Shown: positions 8,765 to 15,784 of the stretch, piece by piece
How the letters are laid out: every line of letters begins with the position of its first letter
Numbering within the stretch: position 1 is the first letter of the stretch
Assembly (NCBI RefSeq): GCF_001280005.1
Contig: NZ_LGDW01000495.1
Span: 1-30,359, forward strand
Source of the DNA: Streptomyces sp. NRRL WC-3618
GTDB taxonomy: Bacteria; Actinomycetota; Actinomycetes; Streptomycetales; Streptomycetaceae
DNA: 30,359 nt
Direction of reading: 5' to 3'
Notes under the pieces: model-generated
Told to the model about the DNA's origin: nothing
Seen by the model: only the letters and a program-made list of their open reading frames with translations
The model's database searches: none
Program-made: the position numbers and the translations under genes

Positions 8765-9580
8765 TCACAGCCCCGCGAAGGCGGCCCCCGCGTCCCGGAG
8801 CCGGGCGTGCAGCCTCTGGAAGACGGCCGCCGAGCGGACGCCCGGCCAGTTCGCCGGGAGCAGGTGGGCGGGCAGACCGGGGTCGGTGTACGGCAGGTGG
8901 CGCCAGGAGTCCAGGGCCAACAGGTAGTCGCGGTACGCCTCTTCGGGCGGGGTGTCCTCGCGCGACTCCCAGGCACGCAGCACGTGCGCGTGGCGGTCGA
9001 GGAACGCCTCGTGCTCCTTGGCGATCGAGGCCAGGTCCCACCAGCGGGAGACCGCCTCGGCCGTCGCGGCGAACCCCAGGTGCTCGCCCCGGAAGAAGTC
9101 GACGTACGGGTCGAGGCGCAGCCGCTCCAGGGTGTGCCGGGTCTCCTCGTGGAGGCGCGCCGGGGCCACCCACACGCCCGGCGCCGCCGTGCCGAAGCCG
9201 AGCCCGGCCAGCCGGGAACGCAGGACGTGGCGCTTCTGGCGCTCCGACTCGGGGACGGAGAACACGGCGAGCACCCAGCCCTCGTCGTCCGGGGTGGGCG
9301 CGGCGGCGTACACGCGCCGGTCGCCGTCGTCGAGCAACTGGCGGGCGCCCGGGGAGAGTTCGTACCCGGCCGCGCCCTGTGCCGTACGCGCCGGCAACAG
9401 CAGACCGCGCCGCTTCAGGCGGGACACGGACGACCGTACGGAGGGCCCGTCGACGCCGACCGCGGCGAGGAGCCGGATCAGCTCGGCCACGGGGACCGGG
9501 CCGGGCATGAAACGACCGTAGGCGCCGTAGAGCGTGACGATGAGGGACCGAGGAGCGTGCTGTTCGGACACGTTGATCAT
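8765..9580 (-). CDS. PaaX-family transcriptional repressor
   Basis: The 271-aa product matches the PaaX family in length and layout: an N-terminal winged helix (about 10-80, with SVRSSVSRLKRRGLL as recognition helix and wing), the central PaaX domain with VFSVPESERQKRHVLRSRL, and a C-terminal helical part with DYLLALDSWRHLPYTDPGLP. PaaX repressors control CoA-dependent aromatic catabolism and respond to an aryl-CoA (phenylacetyl-CoA in E. coli). Here the ligand is probably the CoA ester made by the adjacent ligase. It lies 80 bp downstream of the ligase, same strand. ATG 9580 has no strong SD; GTG 9571 is an alternative. The palindromes at 5432, 11399 and 9633 are its candidate sites. Confidence 0.88.
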   Translation of the reverse strand: MINVSEQHAPRSLIVTLYGAYGRFMPGPVPVAELIRLLAAVGVDGPSVRSSVSRLKRRGLLLPARTAQGAAGYELSPGARQLLDDGDRRVYAAAPTPDDEGWVLAVFSVPESERQKRHVLRSRLAGLGFGTAAPGVWVAPARLHEETRHTLERLRLDPYVDFFRGEHLGFAATAEAVSRWWDLASIAKEHEAFLDRHAHVLRAWESREDTPPEEAYRDYLLALDSWRHLPYTDPGLPAHLLPANWPGVRSAAVFQRLHARLRDAGAAFAGL

Positions 9581-9632
9581 TTTAAGCCGCCAAGGTCACT
9601 GCTGTACGCCATTTCCGCTGGTCACATACCCG

Positions 9633-9661
9633 AGGTGATTGATTTTCGGTCAAGATCACTT
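9633..9661. promoter_or_regulatory. Imperfect inverted repeat upstream of the PaaX-family gene
   Basis: AGGTGAT (9633-9639) and ATCACTT (9655-9661) face each other across 15 bp; two further GGTCAC half-sites lie at 9594-9599 and 9620-9625. The repeat touches the stop codon of the CoA ligase. A likely autoregulatory site, distinct in sequence from the TGACGACAGTCA palindromes. Confidence 0.35.
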
Positions 9662-11331
9662 CAGCTGCGCAAGCGGAAACGCTGGAGTTTTCCCGTCGCC
9701 GTCCGGGGAAGCGAGTCCAGGAAGACGATCTCGCGTGGACACTTGTACGGGGTCAGCTCCCCCCGGACGAACGCGCGCAGCGCCTCCGCGTCCCGCCGTG
9801 CGCCCTCCCTGAGTACGGTGTACGCCACCACGACCTGTCCTCGCGCCTCGTCCGCCCGCCCCACCACGGCCGTCTCCACGACGTCCGGATGGCGCAGCAG
9901 CGCTTCCTCGACCTCCGGGCCCGCGATGTTGTACCCGGACGAGATGATCATGTCGTCGGCCCGCGCCACGTAGTGGAAATACCCGTCGCGATCCCGGACG
10001 TAGGTGTCCCCGGTGATGTTCCAGCCGCCGCGCACATACGCGCGCTGGCGCGGATCGGCGAGGTACCGGCAGCCGACCGGACCGCGCACCGCGAGCAGTC
10101 CGGGCGTGCCGTCCGGCACCGGCTCGCCGCTCTCGTCCTGCACGCGCGCGTGCCATCCCGGCACCGGAATCCCCGTCGTGCCGGGTCTGATGTCCTGGTC
10201 GGCCGCCGAGAGGAAGATGTGCAGCAGCTCGGTCGCGCCGATGCCGTTGATCAGCCGCAGGCCGGTGCGCTCGTACCAGGCCCGCCAGGTGGCCGCGGGC
10301 AGGTTCTCGCCCGCCGACACGCAGCGGCGCAGCGAGCCGGTGTCGTACCCGTCCAGCTCGTCGAGCATCGCGCGGTACGCCGTCGGCGCCGTGAACAGCA
10401 CCGACACCCGGTGCTCGGCGATGGCCGGCAACAGCTGCCGGGGGCCCGCCTGTTCGAGGAGCAGCGCGCTCGCCCCGGCCCGCATCGGGAAGACCACCAG
10501 ACCACCGAGCCCGAAGGTGAAGCCGAGCGGCGGACTTCCCGCGAACACGTCGTCCGCGCGCGGCTTCAGCACATGCCGCGAGAAGGTGTCCGCGACGGCG
10601 AGCACGTCCCGGTGGAAGTGCATGCACCCTTTCGGGCGGCCGGTGGTGCCGGACGTGAACGCGATCAGCGCCACGTCGTCGGCCGCCGTGTCGACGGCGG
10701 CGTACGGCGTGCCGGGTACCGGACGGTTCAACAGGTCGTCGAGGCCGTCACCGCCGTACGGCGTGATCCGCAGCCCCGGTATCTCCGCCCCGGCGAGGTC
10801 GTCGAGGGCCCGGACGTCGCACAGGGCGTGGCGCACCTGGGCGATCTCGCACATCGTGCGCAGCTCGTGCGGACGCTGCTGGGCCAGCACGGTGACCGCG
10901 ACCGCGCCCGCCTTCAGCACCGCCAGCCAGCAGGCCGCGAGCCACGGTGTGGTGGGTCCGCGCAGGAGGACCCGGTTGCCGGGCACGACCCCGAGGTCCC
11001 GGGTCAGGACGTGCGCGACCCGGTCGACGCGGGTGCGCAGCTCGCCGTACGTCCACACCTCGCCGGCGGCGGTACGGAACGCCGGGCGCCCGGGACCGCC
11101 GCCGGCGCCGTCCAGCAGCTCGGCCGCGCAGTTCAGCCGGTCGGGGTAGCGCAGCTCGGGCAGGTCGAGGCGGAGGTCGGGCCACTGGTCCGGGGGCGGG
11201 AGGCGGTCGCGCGCGAAGGTGTCGACGTGGGCCGAGGCGATCCGCCGGGCGGGGGTGGCGCGGTCCTCGGGATCCCTGCCGGACCGGGGCTGCCTCGGAC
11301 GCGTGGGCTGCACGGGCTGCGCGGGGTCCAT
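9661..11331 (-). CDS. Benzoate/2-aminobenzoate-type aryl-CoA ligase (AMP-binding)
   Basis: The 556-aa product is an adenylate-forming CoA ligase. It has the P-loop TSGTTGRPKG (226-235), a GIGATELLHIFLS segment (A5-like), the hinge region GYFHYVARADDMIISSGYNIAGPEVEEAL (A8), and the catalytic lysine of TATGKLQ at about 548. Its short A5 and A8 sequences fit benzoate- or 2-aminobenzoate-CoA ligases. In this cluster it would activate the aromatic acid for the monooxygenase/reductase. ATG 11331 has AAGGGGG upstream at 9-nt spacing and gives a normal length; the in-frame ATG 11354 lacks an SD. It is divergent from the acyl-CoA dehydrogenase across a region holding a shared operator. Confidence 0.88.
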   Translation of the reverse strand: MDPAQPVQPTRPRQPRSGRDPEDRATPARRIASAHVDTFARDRLPPPDQWPDLRLDLPELRYPDRLNCAAELLDGAGGGPGRPAFRTAAGEVWTYGELRTRVDRVAHVLTRDLGVVPGNRVLLRGPTTPWLAACWLAVLKAGAVAVTVLAQQRPHELRTMCEIAQVRHALCDVRALDDLAGAEIPGLRITPYGGDGLDDLLNRPVPGTPYAAVDTAADDVALIAFTSGTTGRPKGCMHFHRDVLAVADTFSRHVLKPRADDVFAGSPPLGFTFGLGGLVVFPMRAGASALLLEQAGPRQLLPAIAEHRVSVLFTAPTAYRAMLDELDGYDTGSLRRCVSAGENLPAATWRAWYERTGLRLINGIGATELLHIFLSAADQDIRPGTTGIPVPGWHARVQDESGEPVPDGTPGLLAVRGPVGCRYLADPRQRAYVRGGWNITGDTYVRDRDGYFHYVARADDMIISSGYNIAGPEVEEALLRHPDVVETAVVGRADEARGQVVVAYTVLREGARRDAEALRAFVRGELTPYKCPREIVFLDSLPRTATGKLQRFRLRS

Positions 11332-11398
11332 GGAGGTTCGCCCCCTTGCCATGGTGGGCGTCGTGGTGGGCTCGCCCCAGGATCGTATCGCCTTGGTG

Positions 11399-11410
11399 AC
11401 GACAGTCAAC
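11399..11410. promoter_or_regulatory. TGACGACAGTCA palindrome in the ligase/acyl-CoA dehydrogenase divergent promoter
   Basis: Identical 12-mer to the core at 5434-5445. GATA starts 10 nt after it at 11420, exactly as GATAAA does at the first site. It lies 59 bp before the acyl-CoA dehydrogenase start and 68 bp before the ligase start. Confidence 0.6.
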
Positions 11411-11468
11411 GGTGCGCGATATCGTCGGGGAGGGGCCGCGACCGCCGGCCTCGGAGGGAGGACCGGCG

Positions 11469-12608
11469 ATGCCCGCATTCTCACTCGAACCGGCACAGAT
11501 CGCCTGGTGCGCCGAGCTGCGCGCGCTGGCCGCCGACCGGCTGCGCCCCCTCGCCGAGAAGGGCGAACCGGGCCGCGTCAACCGTCCCCTCGTCGCCGAA
11601 CTCGGCCAACTCGGCCTGCTCTCGCGGCTGTTCACCTCCGGCGCGCTCGAACTGTGCCTGATGCGGGAGTCCCTCGCCCACGCCTGCACCGAGGCGGAGA
11701 CCGCCCTCGCCCTCCAGGGCCTCGGCGCCCACCCCGTCCACGCCCACGGCACCCCGGCCCAGCGGGCACGCTGGCTGCCCCGGGTGAGCGAGGGCGGCGC
11801 GGTGGCCGCGTTCGCGCTGAGCGAGCCGGGCGCGGGCTCCGACGCGGCGGCTCTCACCCTCGCGGCCACCCCGCACGGCCCCTCCGGCTGGCGCCTCACC
11901 GGTGAGAAGTGCTGGATCTCCAACGCCCCCGAGGCCGACTTCTACACCGTCTTCGCCCGTACGGCGGCGGGGGCCGGGGCCCGTGGAGTCACGGCCTTCC
12001 TGGTCCCCGCCGACCGGCCCGGCCTCACCGGCACCGCCCTCGACATGCTCTCCCCGCACCCCATCGGCGCCCTCTCGTTCGACGCCGTACCGGTCACCGC
12101 GGACGACGTCATCGGCGAACCCGGCCACGGATTCCGGGTCGCCATGGGCACGTTGAACCTGTTCCGGCCGAGCGTCGGCGCCTTCGCGGTCGGCATGGCC
12201 CAGGCGGCGCTGGACGCCACCATCGCCCACACCCGCGCGCGGGACGCGTTCGGCGGCAAGCTGAGGGACCTCCAGGCCGTCGCCCACCAGGTCGCCGAGA
12301 TGGCGGTGCGCACGGAGGCGGCCCGGCTGATGGTGTACGCGGCGGCGTCGGCGTACGACGAAGGGGCCCACGGTGTCCCGGGGCGCGCCGCGATGGCGAA
12401 GCTGCTGGCCACCGAGACCGCGCAGCACGTCGTCGACGCGGCCGTCCAACTGCACGGCGCGCGGGCGCTGCGACGCGGCCACCTCCTCGAGCACCTCTAC
12501 CGGGAGGTGCGGGCGCCGCGTATCTACGAGGGGGCGAGCGAAGTCCAACGGGCGGTCATCGCCAAGGAGTTGTACAAGGAGCCGCGCCCGGCGGGGGGTG
12601 TGTTGTGA
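11469..12608 (+). CDS. Acyl-CoA dehydrogenase
   Basis: The 379-aa flavoprotein oxidises an acyl-CoA between C2 and C3. The FAD/substrate signature AFALSEPGAGSDA and the block LTGEKCWISNAPEADFY are present. The C-terminal IYEGASEVQR carries the usual catalytic glutamate at about 354. ATG 11469 has GGGAGGA 7 nt upstream. It follows the TGACGACAGTCA operator and overlaps the next gene as GTGA, so it is expressed with the RidA-type protein. It probably works on the reduced ring CoA intermediate or on a ring-opened product. Confidence 0.9.
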   Translation: MPAFSLEPAQIAWCAELRALAADRLRPLAEKGEPGRVNRPLVAELGQLGLLSRLFTSGALELCLMRESLAHACTEAETALALQGLGAHPVHAHGTPAQRARWLPRVSEGGAVAAFALSEPGAGSDAAALTLAATPHGPSGWRLTGEKCWISNAPEADFYTVFARTAAGAGARGVTAFLVPADRPGLTGTALDMLSPHPIGALSFDAVPVTADDVIGEPGHGFRVAMGTLNLFRPSVGAFAVGMAQAALDATIAHTRARDAFGGKLRDLQAVAHQVAEMAVRTEAARLMVYAAASAYDEGAHGVPGRAAMAKLLATETAQHVVDAAVQLHGARALRRGHLLEHLYREVRAPRIYEGASEVQRAVIAKELYKEPRPAGGVL

Positions 12609-13003
12609 CCGCCGGGCGCATCAACCCGCCGGAGCTGTCGCCGCCCGCCGGGTTCTCGCACGCCGTCGTCGCCACCGGCTCCCGGCTGGTGTTCCTCGCG
12701 GGGCAGACCGCGCTCGACGGCGGCGGGAAGGTCGTGGGGGACACGCTGCCCGAGCAGTTCGAGCGGGCCCTCGCGAATCTGCTCGCCGCACTGCACGCGG
12801 CCGGCGGTACGCCCGCCGACCTGGCCCGGGTCACCGTGTACGCCACGGACGTCGCCGAGTACCGCGCCCAGGCCTCTCGACTCGGCCGTATCTGGCGGAG
12901 GTTGGCGGGACGCGACTATCCGGCGATGGCGGTCGTCGGGATCGTGCGGCTCTGGGACGAGGAGGCCCTGGTGGAACTCGACGGCTTCGCGGTGCTGCCG
13001 TAG
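12605..13003 (+). CDS. RidA (YjgF/YER057c/UK114) family enamine/imine deaminase
   Basis: The 132-aa product has the RidA fold signature: LVFLAGQTALD near the N terminus, a central VTVYATDVAEY strand, and the C-terminal YPAMAVVGIVRLWDEEALVELDGFAVL. The arginine of the VRL segment aligns with the substrate-carboxylate arginine of E. coli RidA (Arg105), and the acidic residue of ELDG with Glu120. In an anthranilate-type pathway it could hydrolyse the enamine/imine left from the 2-amino group. The GTG start overlaps the acyl-CoA dehydrogenase stop. Confidence 0.88.
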   Translation: MTAGRINPPELSPPAGFSHAVVATGSRLVFLAGQTALDGGGKVVGDTLPEQFERALANLLAALHAAGGTPADLARVTVYATDVAEYRAQASRLGRIWRRLAGRDYPAMAVVGIVRLWDEEALVELDGFAVLP

Positions 13004-13018
13004 CGACCCGGAGGTCGT

Positions 13019-13207
13019 TCAGGCCGCGGTCGTCAGACGGTGCGGGGAGACCACGCTGCCGTCGGGCAGCAGCTCGCCGGTGTCGTCGAAGACGATCGCG
13101 CCGTTGCACAGGAGGTTCCAGCCCTGTTCGGGGTGGAAGGCGACGATGTGCGCGGCATCGCGGTCGGGACGGTCGGCCGAGGGGCACGGGGGCTGGTGTG
13201 AACACAT
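13019..13207 (-). CDS. DUF5999 family small protein
   Basis: The 62-aa product has the layout I recall for this actinomycete family: N-terminal MCSHQPPCPSAD, then EQGWNLLCNGAIVFDDTGELLPDG and SPHR. Two or three conserved Cys and His suggest metal binding, but the function is unknown. ATG 13207 has GGAGG 6 nt upstream. It converges on the RidA gene with a 15-bp gap that holds a small CGACC/GGTCG stem (13004-13017). Confidence 0.85.
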   Translation of the reverse strand: MCSHQPPCPSADRPDRDAAHIVAFHPEQGWNLLCNGAIVFDDTGELLPDGSVVSPHRLTTAA

Positions 13208-13310
13208 GGTGTGCCTCCGGATCGGATGCTGGTGCTCGGGTGGCGCTTCCTTGCCACTTCCGACGATGCTCCTGCCGGGGCCCGGCGCCAAGTGGTGTCG
13301 AGGAAGCGTG

Positions 13311-13331
13311 ACAGCACGGCGGACGTGCTGT
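13311..13331. promoter_or_regulatory. Perfect inverted repeat ACAGCACG-GCGGA-CGTGCTGT
   Basis: An 8-bp-arm palindrome in the 273-bp divergent spacer between the DUF5999 and DUF6299 genes, 150 bp before the latter. A small direct repeat of GTCCGGA follows near 13355-13375. Probably an operator; regulator unknown. Nothing else is evident in 13208-13480. Confidence 0.45.
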
Positions 13332-13480
13332 GACATCACCCTGACATTCGGACAAGATCCGGAGTCCGGAGTCCGAAAAGTGTGGCAGTCGGCGCGCGCG
13401 ACTCGCCGCCGAAGGGGTGATGATCACGCGCGCGAGCGCGTGGGGCCAGTACCTGTGGAGTCCCCCTAGGAGGTTCTCCC

Positions 13481-13942
13481 ATGGCATTGCCCCGCATGTC
13501 CCGTACGTCTCGCTCGTCCCTCTCCCGCGCCGTGGCCGTCGCCGCCGGTGCCGTGCTGCTGGCCCTGGCCCCGGCCGTGACAGCCGCCCAGGCCGCCGAC
13601 GAGGGCTTCGACCAGGTGACGGTCGAATCCGGCAGCATCACGCCCGACGGTGAGCTCACGCTCGCCGGCAGCTACCGGTGCCTCAACACCGGCGACTCCG
13701 TCCGCGTCGCCGCCTCGATCGAGCGCGCCGAGAACGTCTGGTACGGCATGGACAGCATCCGCGCGAGCTGTGACGGCTCCTGGCACCAGTGGTCGAACAC
13801 CAAGGCCACCGAGCCGGGCGCCTACAAGCCCGGCCCGGTGCGGGTGAAGACCAGCCTGGTGGAGTTCCGCCGCTCCGGCTTCATCCCGCTGCCGACCGTC
13901 CACTCGGAGCGGATCCACGAAGTCGTCCTCACCGAAGCCTGA
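13481..13942 (+). CDS. Secreted DUF6299-type protein
   Basis: The 153-aa product has a clear Sec signal peptide: basic start (RTSRSSLSR), hydrophobic AVAVAAGAVLLALAPAV and an AQA-AD cleavage site near residue 39. The mature ~115-aa domain is beta-rich, with one cysteine pair (YRC, ASC) that could form a disulfide, and starts FDQVTVESGSITPDGELTLAG, which I recognise as the DUF6299 type. The function is unknown. AGGAGG at 13468-13473 gives a strong start at 13481. Confidence 0.85.
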   Translation: MALPRMSRTSRSSLSRAVAVAAGAVLLALAPAVTAAQAADEGFDQVTVESGSITPDGELTLAGSYRCLNTGDSVRVAASIERAENVWYGMDSIRASCDGSWHQWSNTKATEPGAYKPGPVRVKTSLVEFRRSGFIPLPTVHSERIHEVVLTEA

Positions 13943-13952
13943 GACACGAACA

Positions 13953-13983
13953 CCAGGGCCCTGTCCTCAAGACAAGGCCCTGG
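13953..13983. terminator. Bidirectional terminator hairpin
   Basis: CCAGGGCC pairs with GGCCCTGG and TGTC with GACA, with one C-A mismatch between the two helices and a 5-nt loop. It starts 11 nt after the DUF6299 stop and 18 nt after the stop of the minus-strand microprotein gene, so it can serve both. Confidence 0.7.
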
Positions 13984-14000
13984 CCGCGCCGGACATCGGC

Positions 14001-14222
14001 CTACCAGCCGTGGGAGCCAGGTCCTTCCCACGCGACTTCACAGGTGTCGCAGTTCCAGTGGAAATGCTGATGGGACCGGCTCCTGCGCGGCACGAGTTTC
14101 CGCACCGGGCTGTCGCACGACCAGCACGCGGCGTGGATCTCTATGTGGTTATTGTCGAGAGCACCGGTCACGGTCAGTGAATCCGGCGATGAGACAGTAC
14201 TCAAGATCAATTCCTCGTACAT
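14001..14222 (-). CDS. Small CxxC/CxxC zinc-ribbon-like protein
   Basis: The 73-aa product has CWSC at about residues 33-36 and CDTC at about 58-61, separated by a basic, His-rich stretch (RRSRSHQHFHW). Such a paired CxxC arrangement usually holds one zinc ion. I do not recognise a named family. The 5' half is AT-richer than the neighbours, and the SD before ATG 14222 is weak, so a start further in is possible (for example TTG after GAGGA). It lies downstream of the M4 protease gene on the same strand, but a 27-bp hairpin separates them. Confidence 0.55.
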   Translation of the reverse strand: MYEELILSTVSSPDSLTVTGALDNNHIEIHAACWSCDSPVRKLVPRRSRSHQHFHWNCDTCEVAWEGPGSHGW

Positions 14223-14279
14223 GCAGAGTCATAGGTATAGATATTTGCCTATTGAACCACATGCGGCGAGATGCGATGT

Positions 14280-14335
14280 CCCGATTGTGTATGAGGGCCC
14301 GCCGGCAAGCCGGCGGGCCCTCATACACAATCGGG
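14280..14335. terminator. 27-bp perfect palindromic hairpin (strong terminator) after the M4 protease gene
   Basis: Positions 14280-14306 pair without a mismatch with 14309-14335, leaving only two central A residues (a CAAG tetraloop in practice). It begins 3 nt after the protease stop codon in the minus direction. No T-tract follows, as is common in high-GC actinomycetes. The length is exceptional compared with every other hairpin in the window. Confidence 0.85.
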
Positions 14336-14337
14336 GA

Positions 14338-15396
14338 CTAGATGATTCCGACCTCCCGGAATGCCGATCGCACCGTTTGCGCGGCCTGCCTTGCGACCTT
14401 GTTCTCGCGGGCGAGAATTCGCGCCTGTGCGCTGAGCACCGAGGCCGCGTCCTCGAACTTGGCGGTCGCCCAGAGGTTCTGCAGTCCCGCGTACCAGATC
14501 TGGCCGGCGTGAGCGGTACCGAGCTCGGTCGCCACCAGATAGAACGCCCGGTTCGGGATACCGCTGTTGATGTGGACGCCTTGGTTGTCCTCGGGGCCCG
14601 CGAAGTACTTGCTCATGTGTGCGGGCTGCGGGTCCTTCCCCATGGTGGGGTTGTCGTAGGCGGTGCCGGGGTGAGCCATCGACCGGAGGGCCTCGCCGAA
14701 CAGGTCTTCCGCCATGACCTCGTCACCGATGAGCCAGTTGGCGGTCCCCGCGTCCTCCTTGCGCATCCGCTGCTCGATCAGGCTTCCGAACACGTCGGCG
14801 AAGTGCTCGTTGAGGGCTCCGGACTGGCCCTGGTAGTCGAGGTTGGCGGTGTACTGCACGACGCCGTGCGTCAGTTCGTGCCCCATCACGTCGGGCGACT
14901 TGCAGAAATCCGTGAAGATCATGCCGTCGCCGTTGCCCAGGACGATGTTCTCGTTGTCCCAGAAAGCATTGTCGAAGTCGACGCCGTAATTGACGTAGAC
15001 GTTGATGCTCATGCCTCGGTTGTCGATGCTGTCACGATCGAAGGTGTCGGCGTAGAACGAGCGCACCTCACCGACGTGGTCGTATGCCGTGTTCGCGTTC
15101 TGGGGACTGCCGACTGCCGGGTCGCTCTCCCCGCGAACTTGCTCCGCCAGGGGCAGTTCCCACTGGTTCTTGGAGTCGTAGACCACGCGGTCGGACTTCC
15201 CCGGACGGGGCGTCGTCAACGCCGCGAGGTTGATTGCGGCTCGGGCCCTTTCGTCCCGGAACTGCGTGCTGGCAGTCGCCGACAGGGTGGCCGGGTGCGG
15301 CTCCCTGGTGTCCATTCCCGTGGCTTTCGCGATGTGATTGAGGATGTGCGGGGGGATGAACTGGCACTTCGGGCCGACATGGCTGTGGCATCGCAT
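14338..15396 (-). CDS. Protealysin-like M4 (thermolysin family) metalloprotease
   Basis: The 352-aa product has HELTH at 173-177 (two zinc ligands and the catalytic glutamate), the third ligand in GALNE at E197, and the transition-state histidine in GVHINSG at H275. Instead of a long FTP/PepSY propeptide it has a short N-terminal CQFIPPHILNHIA segment (11-23), the hallmark of the protealysin-type propeptide. No signal peptide is visible, which fits protealysins, many of which are found inside the cell. ATG 15396 has AAAGG upstream. It is the last gene of a minus-strand run with an M6-type protease, and many protealysin genes neighbour the gene of an inhibitor (emfourin). Confidence 0.9.
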   Translation of the reverse strand: MRCHSHVGPKCQFIPPHILNHIAKATGMDTREPHPATLSATASTQFRDERARAAINLAALTTPRPGKSDRVVYDSKNQWELPLAEQVRGESDPAVGSPQNANTAYDHVGEVRSFYADTFDRDSIDNRGMSINVYVNYGVDFDNAFWDNENIVLGNGDGMIFTDFCKSPDVMGHELTHGVVQYTANLDYQGQSGALNEHFADVFGSLIEQRMRKEDAGTANWLIGDEVMAEDLFGEALRSMAHPGTAYDNPTMGKDPQPAHMSKYFAGPEDNQGVHINSGIPNRAFYLVATELGTAHAGQIWYAGLQNLWATAKFEDAASVLSAQARILARENKVARQAAQTVRSAFREVGII

Positions 15397-15464
15397 GAGG
15401 CAGTACCTTTCGGTCGGTTTTCTTGGGGGGTATATGTCACTGGGCAGTTGGCGCGGGAGGAACA

Positions 15465-15770
15465 TCAGGGCGCCGGTTCCACCGCGAACGTGCCCGGTGG
15501 AGGACGTTTCTCGGCCAGGGCCTCGCCCCCGGCGAGCCGGGCCCGCAGGCGTATGACGACGCCCGGAACGACCCCCGCTGCGAGGCTGCTCGGCACGGCC
15601 AGGTCGAGCCGGTGTCCGACGTGCCGTGACAGCAGGTCGGCATAGCCGGCGACCGGTTGGGCGTCGAGGACCTCGGTGCCCAACCGGTCCCAGCCCCTCA
15701 GCCGGGGATGCGGACCCGTCGTCACCAGACGGACGGTCAGTGCGGTGAGGTTCTCGGTCGCCTGCACCAT
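15465..15770 (-). CDS. Unrecognised 101-aa protein between two metalloprotease genes
   Basis: Codon use is strongly coding (third positions nearly all G or C), and the frame fits tightly: ATG 15770 is 14 nt after the M6 protease stop, and its stop at 15465 is 68 nt before the M4 start. The product has no cysteine, no signal peptide and no membrane segment. Alternating hydrophobic stretches (LTALTVRLVTTG, RLDLAVPSSLAAG, GVVIRLRARLAGG) suggest a mainly beta fold, ending in a proline-rich tail. I do not recognise the family. By position it could be an inhibitor or chaperone of either protease, which is inference only. Confidence 0.7.
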   Translation of the reverse strand: MVQATENLTALTVRLVTTGPHPRLRGWDRLGTEVLDAQPVAGYADLLSRHVGHRLDLAVPSSLAAGVVPGVVIRLRARLAGGEALAEKRPPPGTFAVEPAP

Positions 15771-15784
15771 GGCCGCGGGGCGTT

